Positions 20,024 through 27,884 are shown, counted from the first letter of the stretch. The stretch: 64,000 nt of DNA from Bacillus sp. RAR_GA_16 (GCF_020165985.1 NZ_JAIUKZ010000007.1:434001-498000); one strand, 5' to 3'. The notes: generated by a model from the sequence alone, not told the origin. Made by a program: numbers and translations.

Positions 20024-20662
20024 ATGGGAAGAGAATTTATTGATCTATTTGAGCGCTGGGCTGATTCGTACGATACAACAGTAGCAGGGCAGGATGAAGA
20101 ATATCGTGATGTATTTAAAGGGTACGATCGAATTTTATCTGCAGTTGCTCAAGCTTCCTCAGGACACGTTTTAGAATTTGGTGTTGGAACAGGGAATTTA
20201 ACTTCTATTTTACTTAATGAGGGACTGGAAGTTACTGCAGTAGAACCGTCAAAAGCGATGAGAGAAAAGGCAAGTAAAAGGTTACCTGATGTTCCGTTTT
20301 ATGATGGCGACTTTATGGTTTTCCCAACACCGACCAAACCTGTACAAACAATCGTGAGTACTTATGCATTTCACCATCTCACTGATGAGGAGAAGGAGAT
20401 CGCCATTCACAAATATAGCCAACTACTGGGGCAAAATGATAAAATTGTATTTGCGGATACAGCATTCAAAGATGAGAATGCTAGAATAGAGATGCATAAG
20501 AAAGTGAAAGCAAAAGGATATTACAATTTGCTACAGGACTTGCAAACGGAATATTATACAACCATTCCAGTGTTAGAAGAACTATTTCAGCAACATGGAT
20601 TTCGAGTTGTATTTTCTCAGCTAAATGATTTTGTTTGGTTGATGGAAGCCGTTAAAAATTGA
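20024..20662 (+). CDS. yrrT: Class I SAM-dependent methyltransferase YrrT
   Basis: A 212-residue methyltransferase with the SAM motif [13 protein letters not shown], then VEPSKAMR and [13 protein letters not shown]. The substrate is unknown; it heads the B. subtilis operon that turns homocysteine into cysteine, so a role in SAM recycling has been proposed. The start at ATG 20024 ([10 protein letters not shown]) matches the family; an in-frame GTG at 20015 and TTG at 20003 also exist, and the ribosome site GGAAAG (20005-20010) lies unusually far from the ATG. Confidence 0.88.
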   Translation: MGREFIDLFERWADSYDTTVAGQDEEYRDVFKGYDRILSAVAQASSGHVLEFGVGTGNLTSILLNEGLEVTAVEPSKAMREKASKRLPDVPFYDGDFMVFPTPTKPVQTIVSTYAFHHLTDEEKEIAIHKYSQLLGQNDKIVFADTAFKDENARIEMHKKVKAKGYYNLLQDLQTEYYTTIPVLEELFQQHGFRVVFSQLNDFVWLMEAVKN

Positions 20663-20681
20663 ACAAGTAAAGGAGTACATC

Positions 20682-21386
20682 ATGAAGATCGGTATCATTG
20701 GAGCAATGGAAGAAGAGGTAAGAATTTTACGTGACCGTCTCGATCACAGAGAAGAACAGGTGATTGCGGGATCTGAGTTCACTACAGGAAGCATTGATGG
20801 CCAGGAGGTTGTTCTCTTGAAATCGGGCATTGGTAAGGTGAATGCGGCCATCGGCACTACATTAATGAATCAATTATTTAAACCAGATTATATTCTAAAT
20901 ACAGGTTCTGCAGGTGGATTTAACCCTGAACTAAAAGTAGGCGACATCGTGATATCTTCAGAAGTTCGCTACCATGATGTGGATGCGACCATTTTTGGTT
21001 ACGAATATGGCCAGGTTCCTCAAATGCCGGCTCTTTATGAACCGAACAGGATGCTTGTAGAAGCGGCTGAGCGAAGTGCTGAGAAGGTAACGGAGCATCA
21101 AGTAGTGAAAGGAATGATTGCTACAGGAGATTCCTTTATGAATGATGCTGAAAGAGTGGAATATGTCAGGTCAAAGCTTGCAAATCTTGATGCTGCTGAA
21201 ATGGAAGCAGGGGCAATTGCGCAGGTTTGTTATCAATTCGGTACACCTTTTGTTATTATCCGCTCGCTTTCTGACATTGCAGGGAAAGAATCAAATATTT
21301 CTTTCGATCAATTTCTAGAAACAGCTTCTATTAATTCAGCAAACTTAATTTTAAATCTAGTGGAGGAGTTGAAGAAGAATGGCTAA
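20682..21386 (+). CDS. mtnN: 5'-methylthioadenosine/S-adenosylhomocysteine nucleosidase
   Basis: Hydrolyses methylthioadenosine and S-adenosylhomocysteine to adenine and a thio-sugar. The 234-residue protein opens [13 protein letters not shown], and has LNTGSAGG, the EMEAGAIAQ substrate-binding loop, and the catalytic aspartate in RSLSDIAG. The last eight bases overlap luxS, which takes the S-ribosylhomocysteine it makes. Confidence 0.96.
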   Translation: MKIGIIGAMEEEVRILRDRLDHREEQVIAGSEFTTGSIDGQEVVLLKSGIGKVNAAIGTTLMNQLFKPDYILNTGSAGGFNPELKVGDIVISSEVRYHDVDATIFGYEYGQVPQMPALYEPNRMLVEAAERSAEKVTEHQVVKGMIATGDSFMNDAERVEYVRSKLANLDAAEMEAGAIAQVCYQFGTPFVIIRSLSDIAGKESNISFDQFLETASINSANLILNLVEELKKNG

Positions 21387-21846
21387 AAAAATGAATGTAG
21401 AAAGTTTCAATCTTGATCATACAAAAGTAGCAGCCCCATATGTTCGTCTTGTAGGTGTAACAAAAGGGCCAAATGGTGATGAAATTTACAAATATGATAT
21501 CCGCTTTAAGCAACCAAATAAAGAGCATATGGAAATGGCAGGTCTTCATTCCATTGAACATTTGATGGCTGAAAATATCCGAAACCATATGGAAAACGTT
21601 GTTGATATTGGACCGATGGGTTGTCAAACAGGATTTTATTTAGCGGTTCTCAATCACTCAAATTATGATGAAATCCTAGAAGTTCTTGAGAAAACCTTGC
21701 AGGATGTGCTAAATGCGGAAGAAGTACCAGCATGCAATGAAGTACAATGCGGTTGGGCTGCTAACCATAGTTTAGAAGGAGCAAAAGAAATCGCAGACGA
21801 AATGCTAACACATCGTGATGAATGGCATATTGTGTTTGCTGAGTAG
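21379..21846 (+). CDS. luxS: S-ribosylhomocysteine lyase LuxS
   Basis: Splits S-ribosylhomocysteine into homocysteine and DPD, the precursor of autoinducer 2. The 155-residue protein has the metal ligands HSIEH (H57, H61) and C124 in QCGWAANH; the catalytic C82 is in MGCQTGFY. It overlaps mtnN by eight bases and is followed 15 bases later by mccA, so the operon runs SAH to homocysteine to cysteine. In B. subtilis luxS is at another locus. Confidence 0.96.
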   Translation: MAKKMNVESFNLDHTKVAAPYVRLVGVTKGPNGDEIYKYDIRFKQPNKEHMEMAGLHSIEHLMAENIRNHMENVVDIGPMGCQTGFYLAVLNHSNYDEILEVLEKTLQDVLNAEEVPACNEVQCGWAANHSLEGAKEIADEMLTHRDEWHIVFAE

Positions 21847-21861
21847 AAAGGATTTCACACT

Positions 21862-22785
21862 ATGGAAATCTTTCATAATGTTCATGAGCTCGTCGGCCGC
21901 ACTCCGGTCATCGAGCTCCATCATTTTGCTTTACCGGAGGGTGTGCGCCTTTTCGCTAAGCTTGAGTTCTATAACCCAGGAGGTAGCATAAAAGATCGAT
22001 TGGGCCAGGAATTACTACAAGAAGCAATTGATCATAACCGTATAGCTCCGGGAGGTACATTTATCGAACCTACGGCAGGAAATACTGGGATTGGTCTTGC
22101 TCTTGCAGCAGTAAATCGCGGTTATACCGTCATGTTCGTCGTTCCTGAAAAGTTCAGTATGGAAAAGCAAGATTTAATGCGAGCGCTTGGTGCTAAAATC
22201 GTGAATACCCCTACAGAACTAGGAATGAAAGGTGCAATTGCTCGAGCCGAAGAGCTTATTGAGGAAATACCCAATTCATATATGCCACGTCAGTTTGGGA
22301 ATCCTGCTAATCCCCTTACTTATTATAAAACGCTTGGACCAGAATTGTGGAAGCAGCTTGATGGTGAGCTGAACGTTTTTGTGGCTGGTGCAGGCACAGG
22401 TGGAACATTTATGGGCACAGCTCGTTACTTAAAGGAGCAGAATCCAACTGTAAAAACAGTCATTGTTGAACCTGAGGGCTCCATTTTGAACGGCGGAGAA
22501 TCTGGTCCTCATAAAACGGAAGGGATTGGTATGGAGTTTCTTCCTGATTACATGGATGAGGCATATTTCGATAGCATTCATACTGTGACAGATGAAGTCG
22601 CCTTTAGGCGTGTTAAAGAACTAGCTGAAAAAGAAGGTCTTTTAGTAGGAAGTTCTTCTGGTGCGGCCCTTGAAGCAGCTCTTATTGAAGCACAGCAAGC
22701 TCGTCCGGGCACAAATATAGCTACGATCTTTCCGGATAGTAGTGAACGATACTTAAGTAAGAAGATTTATCAGGGAGGCATTTAA
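21862..22785 (+). CDS. mccA: O-acetylserine-dependent cystathionine beta-synthase MccA
   Basis: PLP-dependent fold-type II enzyme, 307 residues, of the cysteine synthase family (YrhA). The PLP lysine is in NPGGSIKDR (about residue 43), the phosphate loop is GTGGT, and EPTAGNTGIGLA is the substrate loop. It joins homocysteine and O-acetylserine to form cystathionine, the first reverse transsulfuration step. It is preceded by luxS and followed three bases later by mccB. Confidence 0.93.
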   Translation: MEIFHNVHELVGRTPVIELHHFALPEGVRLFAKLEFYNPGGSIKDRLGQELLQEAIDHNRIAPGGTFIEPTAGNTGIGLALAAVNRGYTVMFVVPEKFSMEKQDLMRALGAKIVNTPTELGMKGAIARAEELIEEIPNSYMPRQFGNPANPLTYYKTLGPELWKQLDGELNVFVAGAGTGGTFMGTARYLKEQNPTVKTVIVEPEGSILNGGESGPHKTEGIGMEFLPDYMDEAYFDSIHTVTDEVAFRRVKELAEKEGLLVGSSSGAALEAALIEAQQARPGTNIATIFPDSSERYLSKKIYQGGI

Positions 22786-22788
22786 GCA

Positions 22789-23922
22789 ATGAAGCCAAAA
22801 ACAAAACTTATTCATGGTGGGATTACTGGTGATCCGCAGACAGGTGCTGTATCAGTTCCAATCTACCAGGTTAGCACATACAAACAAGAAGCAGTTGGCA
22901 AGTTCAACGGCTATGAATATTCTAGAACAGGGAACCCAACGCGTCACGCTCTTGAAGAGCTGATTAAAGACCTTGAAAATGGGTTTGCAGGATTTGCATT
23001 TGGTTCGGGTATGGCAGCCATTTCTTCTGTGATGATGATGTTCAATTCTGGAGATCATGTTGTCATGACGGATGACGTTTACGGTGGTACTTACCGAGTA
23101 ATGACAAAAGTATTAAATCGCCTGGGCATTGAATCGACATTTGTGGATACAACTGACTTAGAAGTTGTAAAAGAGGCGATACAAGATAACACAAAAGCTA
23201 TTTACGTTGAAACTCCAACGAATCCGCTCTTGAAGGTTACTGACATTCAAGCCATTTCGAAACTTGCAAAAGAAAAGAACCTGTTAACGATCGTGGACAA
23301 TACGTTCAATACACCATATTGGCAGAACCCGATCGATCACGGTGCTGACATCGTACTTCACTCAGCAACGAAATATTTAGGTGGACATAGTGATGTTGTG
23401 GCTGGTCTTGTGGTCGTTAATTCGAAGGAGCTTGCAGAAGAAGTTCATTTTGTTCAAAACTCTGCAGGAGCTATTCTTGGACCACAAGATTCATGGTTAC
23501 TAATTCGAGGATTGAAAACGCTCGGTGTACGGATGGAAGAACATGAGAAAAACACAGCTAAAATTGTTCAATTCCTAAGCAAACACCCTTCCGTTGAAAA
23601 GATCTACTATCCTGGACTAAGCACACACCCTGGAAATGACATCGCGGTGAATCAATCACGTGGGTTCGGTGGCATGATTTCTTTTGATATTGGAAGTGCA
23701 GAAAAAGCAGATGAGCTATTAAGGAAAGTGAAGTATTTTACATTAGCTGAAAGTTTAGGAGCAGTAGAAAGCTTAATTTCCGTTCCTGCACGAATGACGC
23801 ACGCCTCTATTCCAAAAGATCGACGAGCTGAGCTTGGCATTACAGAAGGTCTCGTTCGTATTTCCGTTGGATTGGAAGATGCAGATGATCTAATAGAAGA
23901 TCTTTCAAACGCTTTATCATAA
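22789..23922 (+). CDS. mccB: Cystathionine gamma-lyase / homocysteine gamma-lyase MccB
   Basis: PLP-dependent Cys/Met metabolism enzyme, 377 residues (YrhB). YSRTGNPTRHALE marks the N-terminal active-site region; the PLP lysine is in SATKYLGGHSDV. It cleaves cystathionine to cysteine, completing reverse transsulfuration. Last gene of the yrrT operon, ended by a strong terminator. CymR, encoded near the start of the window, controls this operon in B. subtilis. Confidence 0.95.
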   Translation: MKPKTKLIHGGITGDPQTGAVSVPIYQVSTYKQEAVGKFNGYEYSRTGNPTRHALEELIKDLENGFAGFAFGSGMAAISSVMMMFNSGDHVVMTDDVYGGTYRVMTKVLNRLGIESTFVDTTDLEVVKEAIQDNTKAIYVETPTNPLLKVTDIQAISKLAKEKNLLTIVDNTFNTPYWQNPIDHGADIVLHSATKYLGGHSDVVAGLVVVNSKELAEEVHFVQNSAGAILGPQDSWLLIRGLKTLGVRMEEHEKNTAKIVQFLSKHPSVEKIYYPGLSTHPGNDIAVNQSRGFGGMISFDIGSAEKADELLRKVKYFTLAESLGAVESLISVPARMTHASIPKDRRAELGITEGLVRISVGLEDADDLIEDLSNALS

Positions 23923-23929
23923 CATTAGT

Positions 23930-23965
23930 AAGCCCATATCTGGATCATCCAGATATGGGCTCTTT
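23930..23965 (+). terminator. mccB terminator
   Basis: Perfect 13-bp stem GCCCATATCTGGA-type with a short loop, followed by CTTTT. Confidence 0.88.
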
Positions 23966-24041
23966 TAGTCGATTGGAAAGACTTACATCTCTAGTAAAGT
24001 GGTCATTTATGATAGAATAAAAGCCGAGAGAGGTGAGCGCT

Positions 24042-24272
24042 ATGAAGCAACTTCAAGACAAAATGACAGATTATAAACGTTTTGCGTTTGTATTGCTTAG
24101 TCTTAGTGTTTTCTTATATATTGGTTCTTTTCTTCCTGTTGAAGGGAAGACGGACGGTGCAACCCTTATTTTAACGGGCGGCGGATTTCTATTAGTTGGA
24201 ATTGCAATTTTCTTTTATTCCCGTGCCATTGCCATACAGAAAAAAATAAATGAGCAAAATATGAACTCTTAA
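24042..24272 (+). CDS. yrhC: YrhC family membrane protein
   Basis: A 76-residue protein with two membrane segments (about residues 15-35 and 44-66). Length and placement directly after mccB match YrhC of B. subtilis, which has no known function. ATG 24042 follows AGAGAGGTG; the in-frame GTG at 24033 lies inside that ribosome site. Unlike in B. subtilis it is separated from mccB by a terminator. Confidence 0.8.
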   Translation: MKQLQDKMTDYKRFAFVLLSLSVFLYIGSFLPVEGKTDGATLILTGGGFLLVGIAIFFYSRAIAIQKKINEQNMNS

Positions 24273-24291
24273 CGAATAGATGAACTACATT

Positions 24292-24319
24292 AAGCCGTTT
24301 CCAAAAAGGAAGCGGCTTT
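24292..24319 (+). terminator. yrhC terminator
   Basis: Eleven-pair stem AAGCCGTTTCC / GGAAGCGGCTT (one G-U) with a TTTT tail; it separates yrhC from the converging minus-strand pair. Confidence 0.78.
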
Positions 24320-24341
24320 TGCTATTTTTTGATTCAATCTA

Positions 24342-25031
24342 TTAGTATGTCATAATTTCTTTCAAACGTCCCTGCCACTTCTCATCATCAAGAATAATTT
24401 GGAACGAGATACGCCTGTTTTTCTCATAAGCTTCTTTACTGTCTTCTTCGACAATCGGCTTGTACTCTGAGTATCCAGTTGCTGCTAAATACTTTGCGTA
24501 TTCAGGTGAATTGAGCTTTGGATTCGCCTTCATTAGTTCTTTCACAACAGCGACAGATCGATCGGCGGAAAGTTTCCAATTGTCATAAGGAACTTTGTCA
24601 GTGTGCCCTTCTATTAAGATAATGTAGAGGTACTGACTGATATCTTCCTCATCAATTAAATTTGCAAATACATCAGCCAAATCGTTTAGAACTCGTTTGC
24701 CTTCTGGACTGATTTCAGCGCTTCCTGTATCGAATAAAATATCCCCTTCCACAGAAATCGTATTATTTGGACCACGAACGATTTTGTCCTTCCCTACATT
24801 TTCTTCAAGTTGTTTTTCAATTAGATCACTAATATGTTTTTTTACATCAGCTACTTTCGCCAGTTCTTGTTTCATAACGGTTTGATCGTAAGCGTCGTAG
24901 ATCATTTGAACGAAAGCGATAATTGCAATAAAAAGCATAACAAGAACGATCATCGCCATCATATCTGCAAAACTGGGCCAATAGTGTTCTTCATCACCCT
25001 GAATTTGAAATCGTCTTTTTCGATTTTTCAT
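24342..25031 (-). CDS. OmpA-domain motor stator-like protein (ZorB/MotB-like)
   Basis: A 229-residue protein with a short basic cytoplasmic N terminus, one membrane helix (about 24-46) and a periplasm-side OmpA/MotB peptidoglycan-binding domain (about 90-215). WPSFADMM places an aspartate (D23) at the start of the helix, where MotB and ZorB carry their ion-binding Asp. The OmpA domain shows DTGSAEISPEG, EGHTDKVPYDNWKLSADRS and the final NRRISFQI. It overlaps the upstream channel gene by four bases (ATGA). It may be a ZorB-like stator; no flagellar gene is nearby. Calling it simply MotB would also fit the domains. Confidence 0.8.
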   Translation of the reverse strand: MKNRKRRFQIQGDEEHYWPSFADMMAMIVLVMLFIAIIAFVQMIYDAYDQTVMKQELAKVADVKKHISDLIEKQLEENVGKDKIVRGPNNTISVEGDILFDTGSAEISPEGKRVLNDLADVFANLIDEEDISQYLYIILIEGHTDKVPYDNWKLSADRSVAVVKELMKANPKLNSPEYAKYLAATGYSEYKPIVEEDSKEAYEKNRRISFQIILDDEKWQGRLKEIMTY

Positions 25032-26569
25032 CGATTGTCACCAATCATTCTTGACTGCATGTGCTGTTGAGCCATTGATTGACGACGCATCTGTTCTTCA
25101 TATAGCCGCAACTGTAGCTGATGTGACTCTGCTAGCTGATGTTGAATATCTTTCAACTCTCGAGCTAGCCCCTGATAAAGGGAATCAAGACTGTTTGATA
25201 GGGCTCTCAATTCATGCTGAAGCGGCTGATCACGTTGGTCGCGTTCCATTCGATGAATAATGGGTTCAAGGGCTTCACGTTTAATTTTATCAAGGGAACT
25301 GTACCATGCTTTCTCAAGCTGTGAAACGGATTCAGCAAATTCTTGAGATGCTCTTCCATATTGATTTTGCTTATCCTGGTAGCGATAATACCATTCGTCC
25401 TGCATTTGATGAACACGCCGCTCAAGCTCCTCTTGTGATCCTTGAAAACGCTGCATTTGCTCATCTAATCCTCTTAAATAATGCTGACCTGTCTCTTCTG
25501 ATTTTTTCTGTGTATCTTTTATTAATTGATCGGAACGTTGAACGAGCTGCTCGAATTTACGCTGTCCTGTTTCATGATGCTTTGAAAGAGATTGAAGTTG
25601 ACTTTCAAGAGTTTTTAGGCGATTGCCAAGCTCAATAATTCCATTCGTTGCTTTTTCTTGTACGCTGTCTAACTGTGTAAATGATTCTTGAAGCTTTACA
25701 CTGAATGATTCTAATGTTGCAGTACTGTTTGAAAATTGTTCCGTATATTCACGTTGGGCGGTCAATGTCGCTTTAACGTCTTTCATGGCTTCCTCGAGAC
25801 CAGCTGTAAAGTGGACCATGTTGGTTGAGAAGTCTCCAAGTGTTTCATGAAAACTATCTTGAATTCTGACAGCTAGGCGGTCTAAAATTCTCTCCATTTC
25901 ATCGTGGGGTTTTTCCTGAGATAAGCTGGCATTTACATTATGATCAAGAAGCGATTCACAATCTGAAATGATTTTCTCTAAATAATAAGCGGTCGTGCGT
26001 CCGTTCGTTAATACCCCGTTTTGAATGAGCGTTAGAAATAGAGCATTACCAATACCAGCTATACTCGTGATAAAAGCAACGCTCATCCCCTGAAAAGGAC
26101 TAGAAATCGCTTCAATGACAGAAGCGAGATTTAAGTTAGCATCCTCAGGCTTTTGTGAAAGAAACATGAGCGTTTCTTGCATAGAAGAAATAGCGAGTGT
26201 TAATCCAATAAACGTTCCTAATATTCCTATGATAATGGAAGTAGGAGGAAGTTGCTGCATAAAACGCATTAATCCGCCAGCAGGAATACGAGCAAAGCCA
26301 AATAAAGGAACAGATTCTTTAAAAAAATGTTTTTCTATTAGCGCTTGAGTATTCACTTGCGAAACACCTGTTAGGTGATACGACTTATATTCCTTTATTA
26401 CGTTTTGAATCCAAGGTGCTGTATAAGCAGTTGAATCACTTTGAACTTCCGCATTTTCAATATCTCTTAGCCATTTTTTCATTTGAAGACTAATTTGAAT
26501 GGTAGCCGTTACTCCAAACACAGCAAGAAACCCAATAATAAAGAGGACGATTGTTGTAACGTTTAACAT
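25028..26569 (-). CDS. MotA/TolQ/ExbB-type channel protein with long cytoplasmic tail (ZorA-like)
   Basis: A 513-residue protein. One membrane helix lies at the N terminus (about 5-27), then a soluble part, then two helices of the MotA/TolQ/ExbB core (about 108-130 with GILGTFIGLTLA, and 161-184 with MSVAFITSIAGIGNALF). The remaining ~310 residues are predicted coiled coil rich in Q, E, R and L. Flagellar MotA and MotP lack such a tail; ZorA of the Zorya phage-defence system has it. It is translated with the OmpA partner. Start ATG 26569 follows GGAGGTG. No zorC, zorD or zorE is found next to it. Confidence 0.8.
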   Translation of the reverse strand: MLNVTTIVLFIIGFLAVFGVTATIQISLQMKKWLRDIENAEVQSDSTAYTAPWIQNVIKEYKSYHLTGVSQVNTQALIEKHFFKESVPLFGFARIPAGGLMRFMQQLPPTSIIIGILGTFIGLTLAISSMQETLMFLSQKPEDANLNLASVIEAISSPFQGMSVAFITSIAGIGNALFLTLIQNGVLTNGRTTAYYLEKIISDCESLLDHNVNASLSQEKPHDEMERILDRLAVRIQDSFHETLGDFSTNMVHFTAGLEEAMKDVKATLTAQREYTEQFSNSTATLESFSVKLQESFTQLDSVQEKATNGIIELGNRLKTLESQLQSLSKHHETGQRKFEQLVQRSDQLIKDTQKKSEETGQHYLRGLDEQMQRFQGSQEELERRVHQMQDEWYYRYQDKQNQYGRASQEFAESVSQLEKAWYSSLDKIKREALEPIIHRMERDQRDQPLQHELRALSNSLDSLYQGLARELKDIQHQLAESHQLQLRLYEEQMRRQSMAQQHMQSRMIGDNR

Positions 26570-26712
26570 ATGTTCACCTCCACTTTGTATATATGTATGT
26601 CCTCTTTAGCAGATCTTTCATGCTTTCTCTAGAGTATTAAGATAGAAAAGTTTATCGATAATTGTCGAAACTATTCTTTTTTATAAAAGATTTAGGTAAT
26701 TTAGTAAAAAAG

Positions 26713-26755
26713 GTTTACAAACAGGGAAGTGGTGGATATACTTACCTGTGTAAAC
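26713..26755 (+). promoter_or_regulatory. SigA promoter with overlapping inverted repeat, yrzI-type operon
   Basis: TTTACA (26714-26719), 17-base spacer, TATACT (26737-26742). The promoter is covered by an inverted repeat: GTTTAC..ACAGG.AAGT (26713-26730) against ACTT.CCTGTGTAAAC (26740-26755), with a two-base bulge. The left arm overlaps the -35 and the right arm the -10 and likely start point, so this looks like a repressor operator. Confidence 0.6.
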
Positions 26756-26782
26756 AAATTATGAAAAAGGAGGTTGAACAGA

Positions 26783-26854
26783 ATGATGAAGGTAACGAAA
26801 GTAGAAGCTGCTGTAACTAAATATAACGATTCTGTTCGACCAGCGCCTCGTTAA
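26783..26854 (+). CDS. Possible 23-residue leader peptide of the yrzI-type operon
   Basis: ATG 26783 lies nine bases after a full AAAGGAGG. The peptide begins MMKVTKVEAAVTKYND and ends in RPAPR just before the stop. It is the first ORF after the promoter and is followed by two strong hairpins, the second a terminator, so it could act as an attenuation leader. No homologue comes to mind; an expressed small protein is the alternative. Confidence 0.6.
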   Translation: MMKVTKVEAAVTKYNDSVRPAPR

Positions 26855-26885
26855 GAGGAATCCTTTTTACTAACGGATTGAAAAG

Positions 26886-26905
26886 CCGCAGGTCGTCGCC
26901 TGCGG
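26886..26905 (+). promoter_or_regulatory. Hairpin 1 of possible attenuator
   Basis: Perfect stem CCGCAGG / CCTGCGG with a six-base loop and no T tail. Its arms have the same sequences as those of the next hairpin (26923-26947), so alternative pairings between the two are possible. Confidence 0.5.
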
Positions 26906-26922
26906 TATTTCTATGCTTTTTT

Positions 26923-26952
26923 AGCCGCAGGCTCATACCCTGCGGCTTTTTG
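26923..26952 (+). terminator. Internal terminator (hairpin 2) in the yrzI-type operon
   Basis: Nine-bp perfect stem AGCCGCAGG / CCTGCGGCT and a T5 tail, between the leader ORF and the small genes downstream. Confidence 0.8.
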
Positions 26953-26980
26953 TGTCCAAATTTTGAGAGGAGGAAGAAAC

Positions 26981-27040
26981 ATGCTAAGAAAGACCTTGTT
27001 GGTAGCGTCAGTTAAGAAAAGGAAAAAATGGGTCCCCTGA
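26981..27040 (+). CDS. 19-residue basic peptide, unit 1
   Basis: ATG 26981 lies seven bases after AGAGGAGGA. The peptide, MLRKTLLVASVKKRKKWVP, is strongly basic (seven K/R). Its stop is followed by a ribosome site and a YrzI-like gene, an arrangement repeated at 27403-27642. Function unknown. Confidence 0.55.
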   Translation: MLRKTLLVASVKKRKKWVP

Positions 27041-27070
27041 AATCAATGAATGAGAAAGGAGGTCGTTAAC

Positions 27071-27217
27071 ATGTTGCCATTCCATCTAATGATCATAACA
27101 AAAATGAAAAGCGTTTTTGATCGAAGTCTATCATCTGAACTTCATCAGCGCTCCATTCACCAACACATCTCAGAAGCAGAAGCAAAACGAGACCGAGCTT
27201 CGATGTGGTTATCCTAA
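27071..27217 (+). CDS. YrzI-like small protein, copy 1 (divergent)
   Basis: A 48-residue protein: a short hydrophobic N terminus (MLPFHLMIITKM) followed by a charged, helical part with SEAEAKRDRASMW. This is the layout of the YrzI family (small proteins often in tandem arrays in Bacillus, listed as probable sporulation proteins), though the N-terminal motif is more divergent than in the two copies below. AAAGGAGGT precedes the ATG by seven bases, an excellent ribosome site. Confidence 0.6.
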   Translation: MLPFHLMIITKMKSVFDRSLSSELHQRSIHQHISEAEAKRDRASMWLS

Positions 27218-27242
27218 TTCACAATAGTAAGGAGAAATGATC

Positions 27243-27377
27243 ATGTTAACGATTAATTTAGTGTTTGTCACGATTGGAATACGCGTTCATGAACGAACGA
27301 TAGAGGATGAAAAGCGTTACTTGGAAGTAAGAAGGGAAATGGATCAGGTTTACGAAAAACAATTCTGGATGTTCTAA
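27243..27377 (+). CDS. yrzI: YrzI family small protein, copy 2
   Basis: A 44-residue protein, MLTINLVFVTIGIRV followed by a charged helix (RTIEDEKRYLEVRREMDQV) ending in FWMF. The N-terminal (T)xNLVFVTI motif is shared with copy 3 and is typical of the YrzI family. AAGGAG precedes ATG 27243 by eight bases. In B. subtilis the single yrzI also lies in the yrhC region, within an operon of tiny ORFs. Function unknown. Confidence 0.72.
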   Translation: MLTINLVFVTIGIRVHERTIEDEKRYLEVRREMDQVYEKQFWMF

Positions 27378-27402
27378 TGACGTAATGAAAGGGAGAGAAA
27401 AA

Positions 27403-27468
27403 ATGAGATACGCCTTAAGAAAATGCGCTATTCAAAAATGGATTACGGTAGAGAAAGGGTTGACCTGA
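27403..27468 (+). CDS. 21-residue basic peptide, unit 2
   Basis: ATG 27403 follows AAAGGGAGAG. The peptide starts MRYALRKCAIQKWITVEKG and is basic, with a KW motif like that of unit 1. The bases after its stop (TGAAAcaaacaATGAagAAAGGAG) closely resemble those after unit 1, which points to a duplicated pair of basic peptide plus YrzI-like gene. Confidence 0.55.
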   Translation: MRYALRKCAIQKWITVEKGLT

Positions 27469-27498
27469 AACAAACAATGAAGAAAGGAGTGGGTAAGA

Positions 27499-27642
27499 AT
27501 GACTGTAAACTTAGTATTTGTCACCATTACTGTCTCGATCAACCGTTATCGGCAAACGCTTGATCACGCATTAGATCATAAAAGAAGACAGGATTTAATA
27601 GATGACAATCGATACAAGCAAAGCTTCTATATCCATTATTAA
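27499..27642 (+). CDS. yrzI: YrzI family small protein, copy 3
   Basis: A 47-residue protein beginning MTVNLVFVTITVSINRYRQ, then a charged helical tail ending FYIHY. The N terminus is nearly the same as in copy 2. AAAGGAGTG precedes ATG 27499. It is the last gene of the cluster and is followed by a clear terminator. Confidence 0.75.
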   Translation: MTVNLVFVTITVSINRYRQTLDHALDHKRRQDLIDDNRYKQSFYIHY

Positions 27643-27648
27643 TTTTTA

Positions 27649-27674
27649 AAGGCAGGAGCTGTCCTGCCTTTTTA
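27649..27674 (+). terminator. Terminator of the yrzI-type operon
   Basis: Nine-bp perfect stem AAGGCAGGA / TCCTGCCTT with a four-base loop and TTT tail. Confidence 0.88.
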
Positions 27675-27797
27675 ATATGGCATGAAGAAACGTTGTCCCT
27701 AATGGTAAATATGGAAAATGAATACTTTATGCATGGAGAAGAATTGTATGAAATGTATTCTTTGGATTCACAATAGGAAAGTACATACTTGAAAACA

Positions 27798-27823
27798 GTT
27801 TTTAAAAAAAGTTGAAAGGGTAT
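27798..27823 (+). promoter_or_regulatory. Candidate SigB promoter of nadE
   Basis: GTTTTT (27798-27803), 14-base spacer, GGGTAT (27818-27823), close to the SigB consensus. B. subtilis nadE is a known SigB-dependent general stress gene, which supports this reading. Confidence 0.55.
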
Positions 27824-27884
27824 TGATTACTAGCACTTAATGTATAAAAATATAAGATGTGGTATTACAAAGGAGTGATTGACA

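Noticed and set aside
24342-26569. Flagellar motor genes motA/motB or motP/motS
   Set aside because: The channel protein has a ~310-residue coiled-coil tail that flagellar stators lack, and no flagellar gene is near.
26886-26947. Pair of similar hairpins as a CRISPR or mobile repeat
   Set aside because: Only two copies, each a self-complementary stem within a transcription unit, the second with a T run; regulation fits better.
27702-27776. 24-codon ORF between the yrzI-type operon and nadE
   Set aside because: No ribosome site, lies after the operon terminator, and has no likeness to the neighbouring small proteins.
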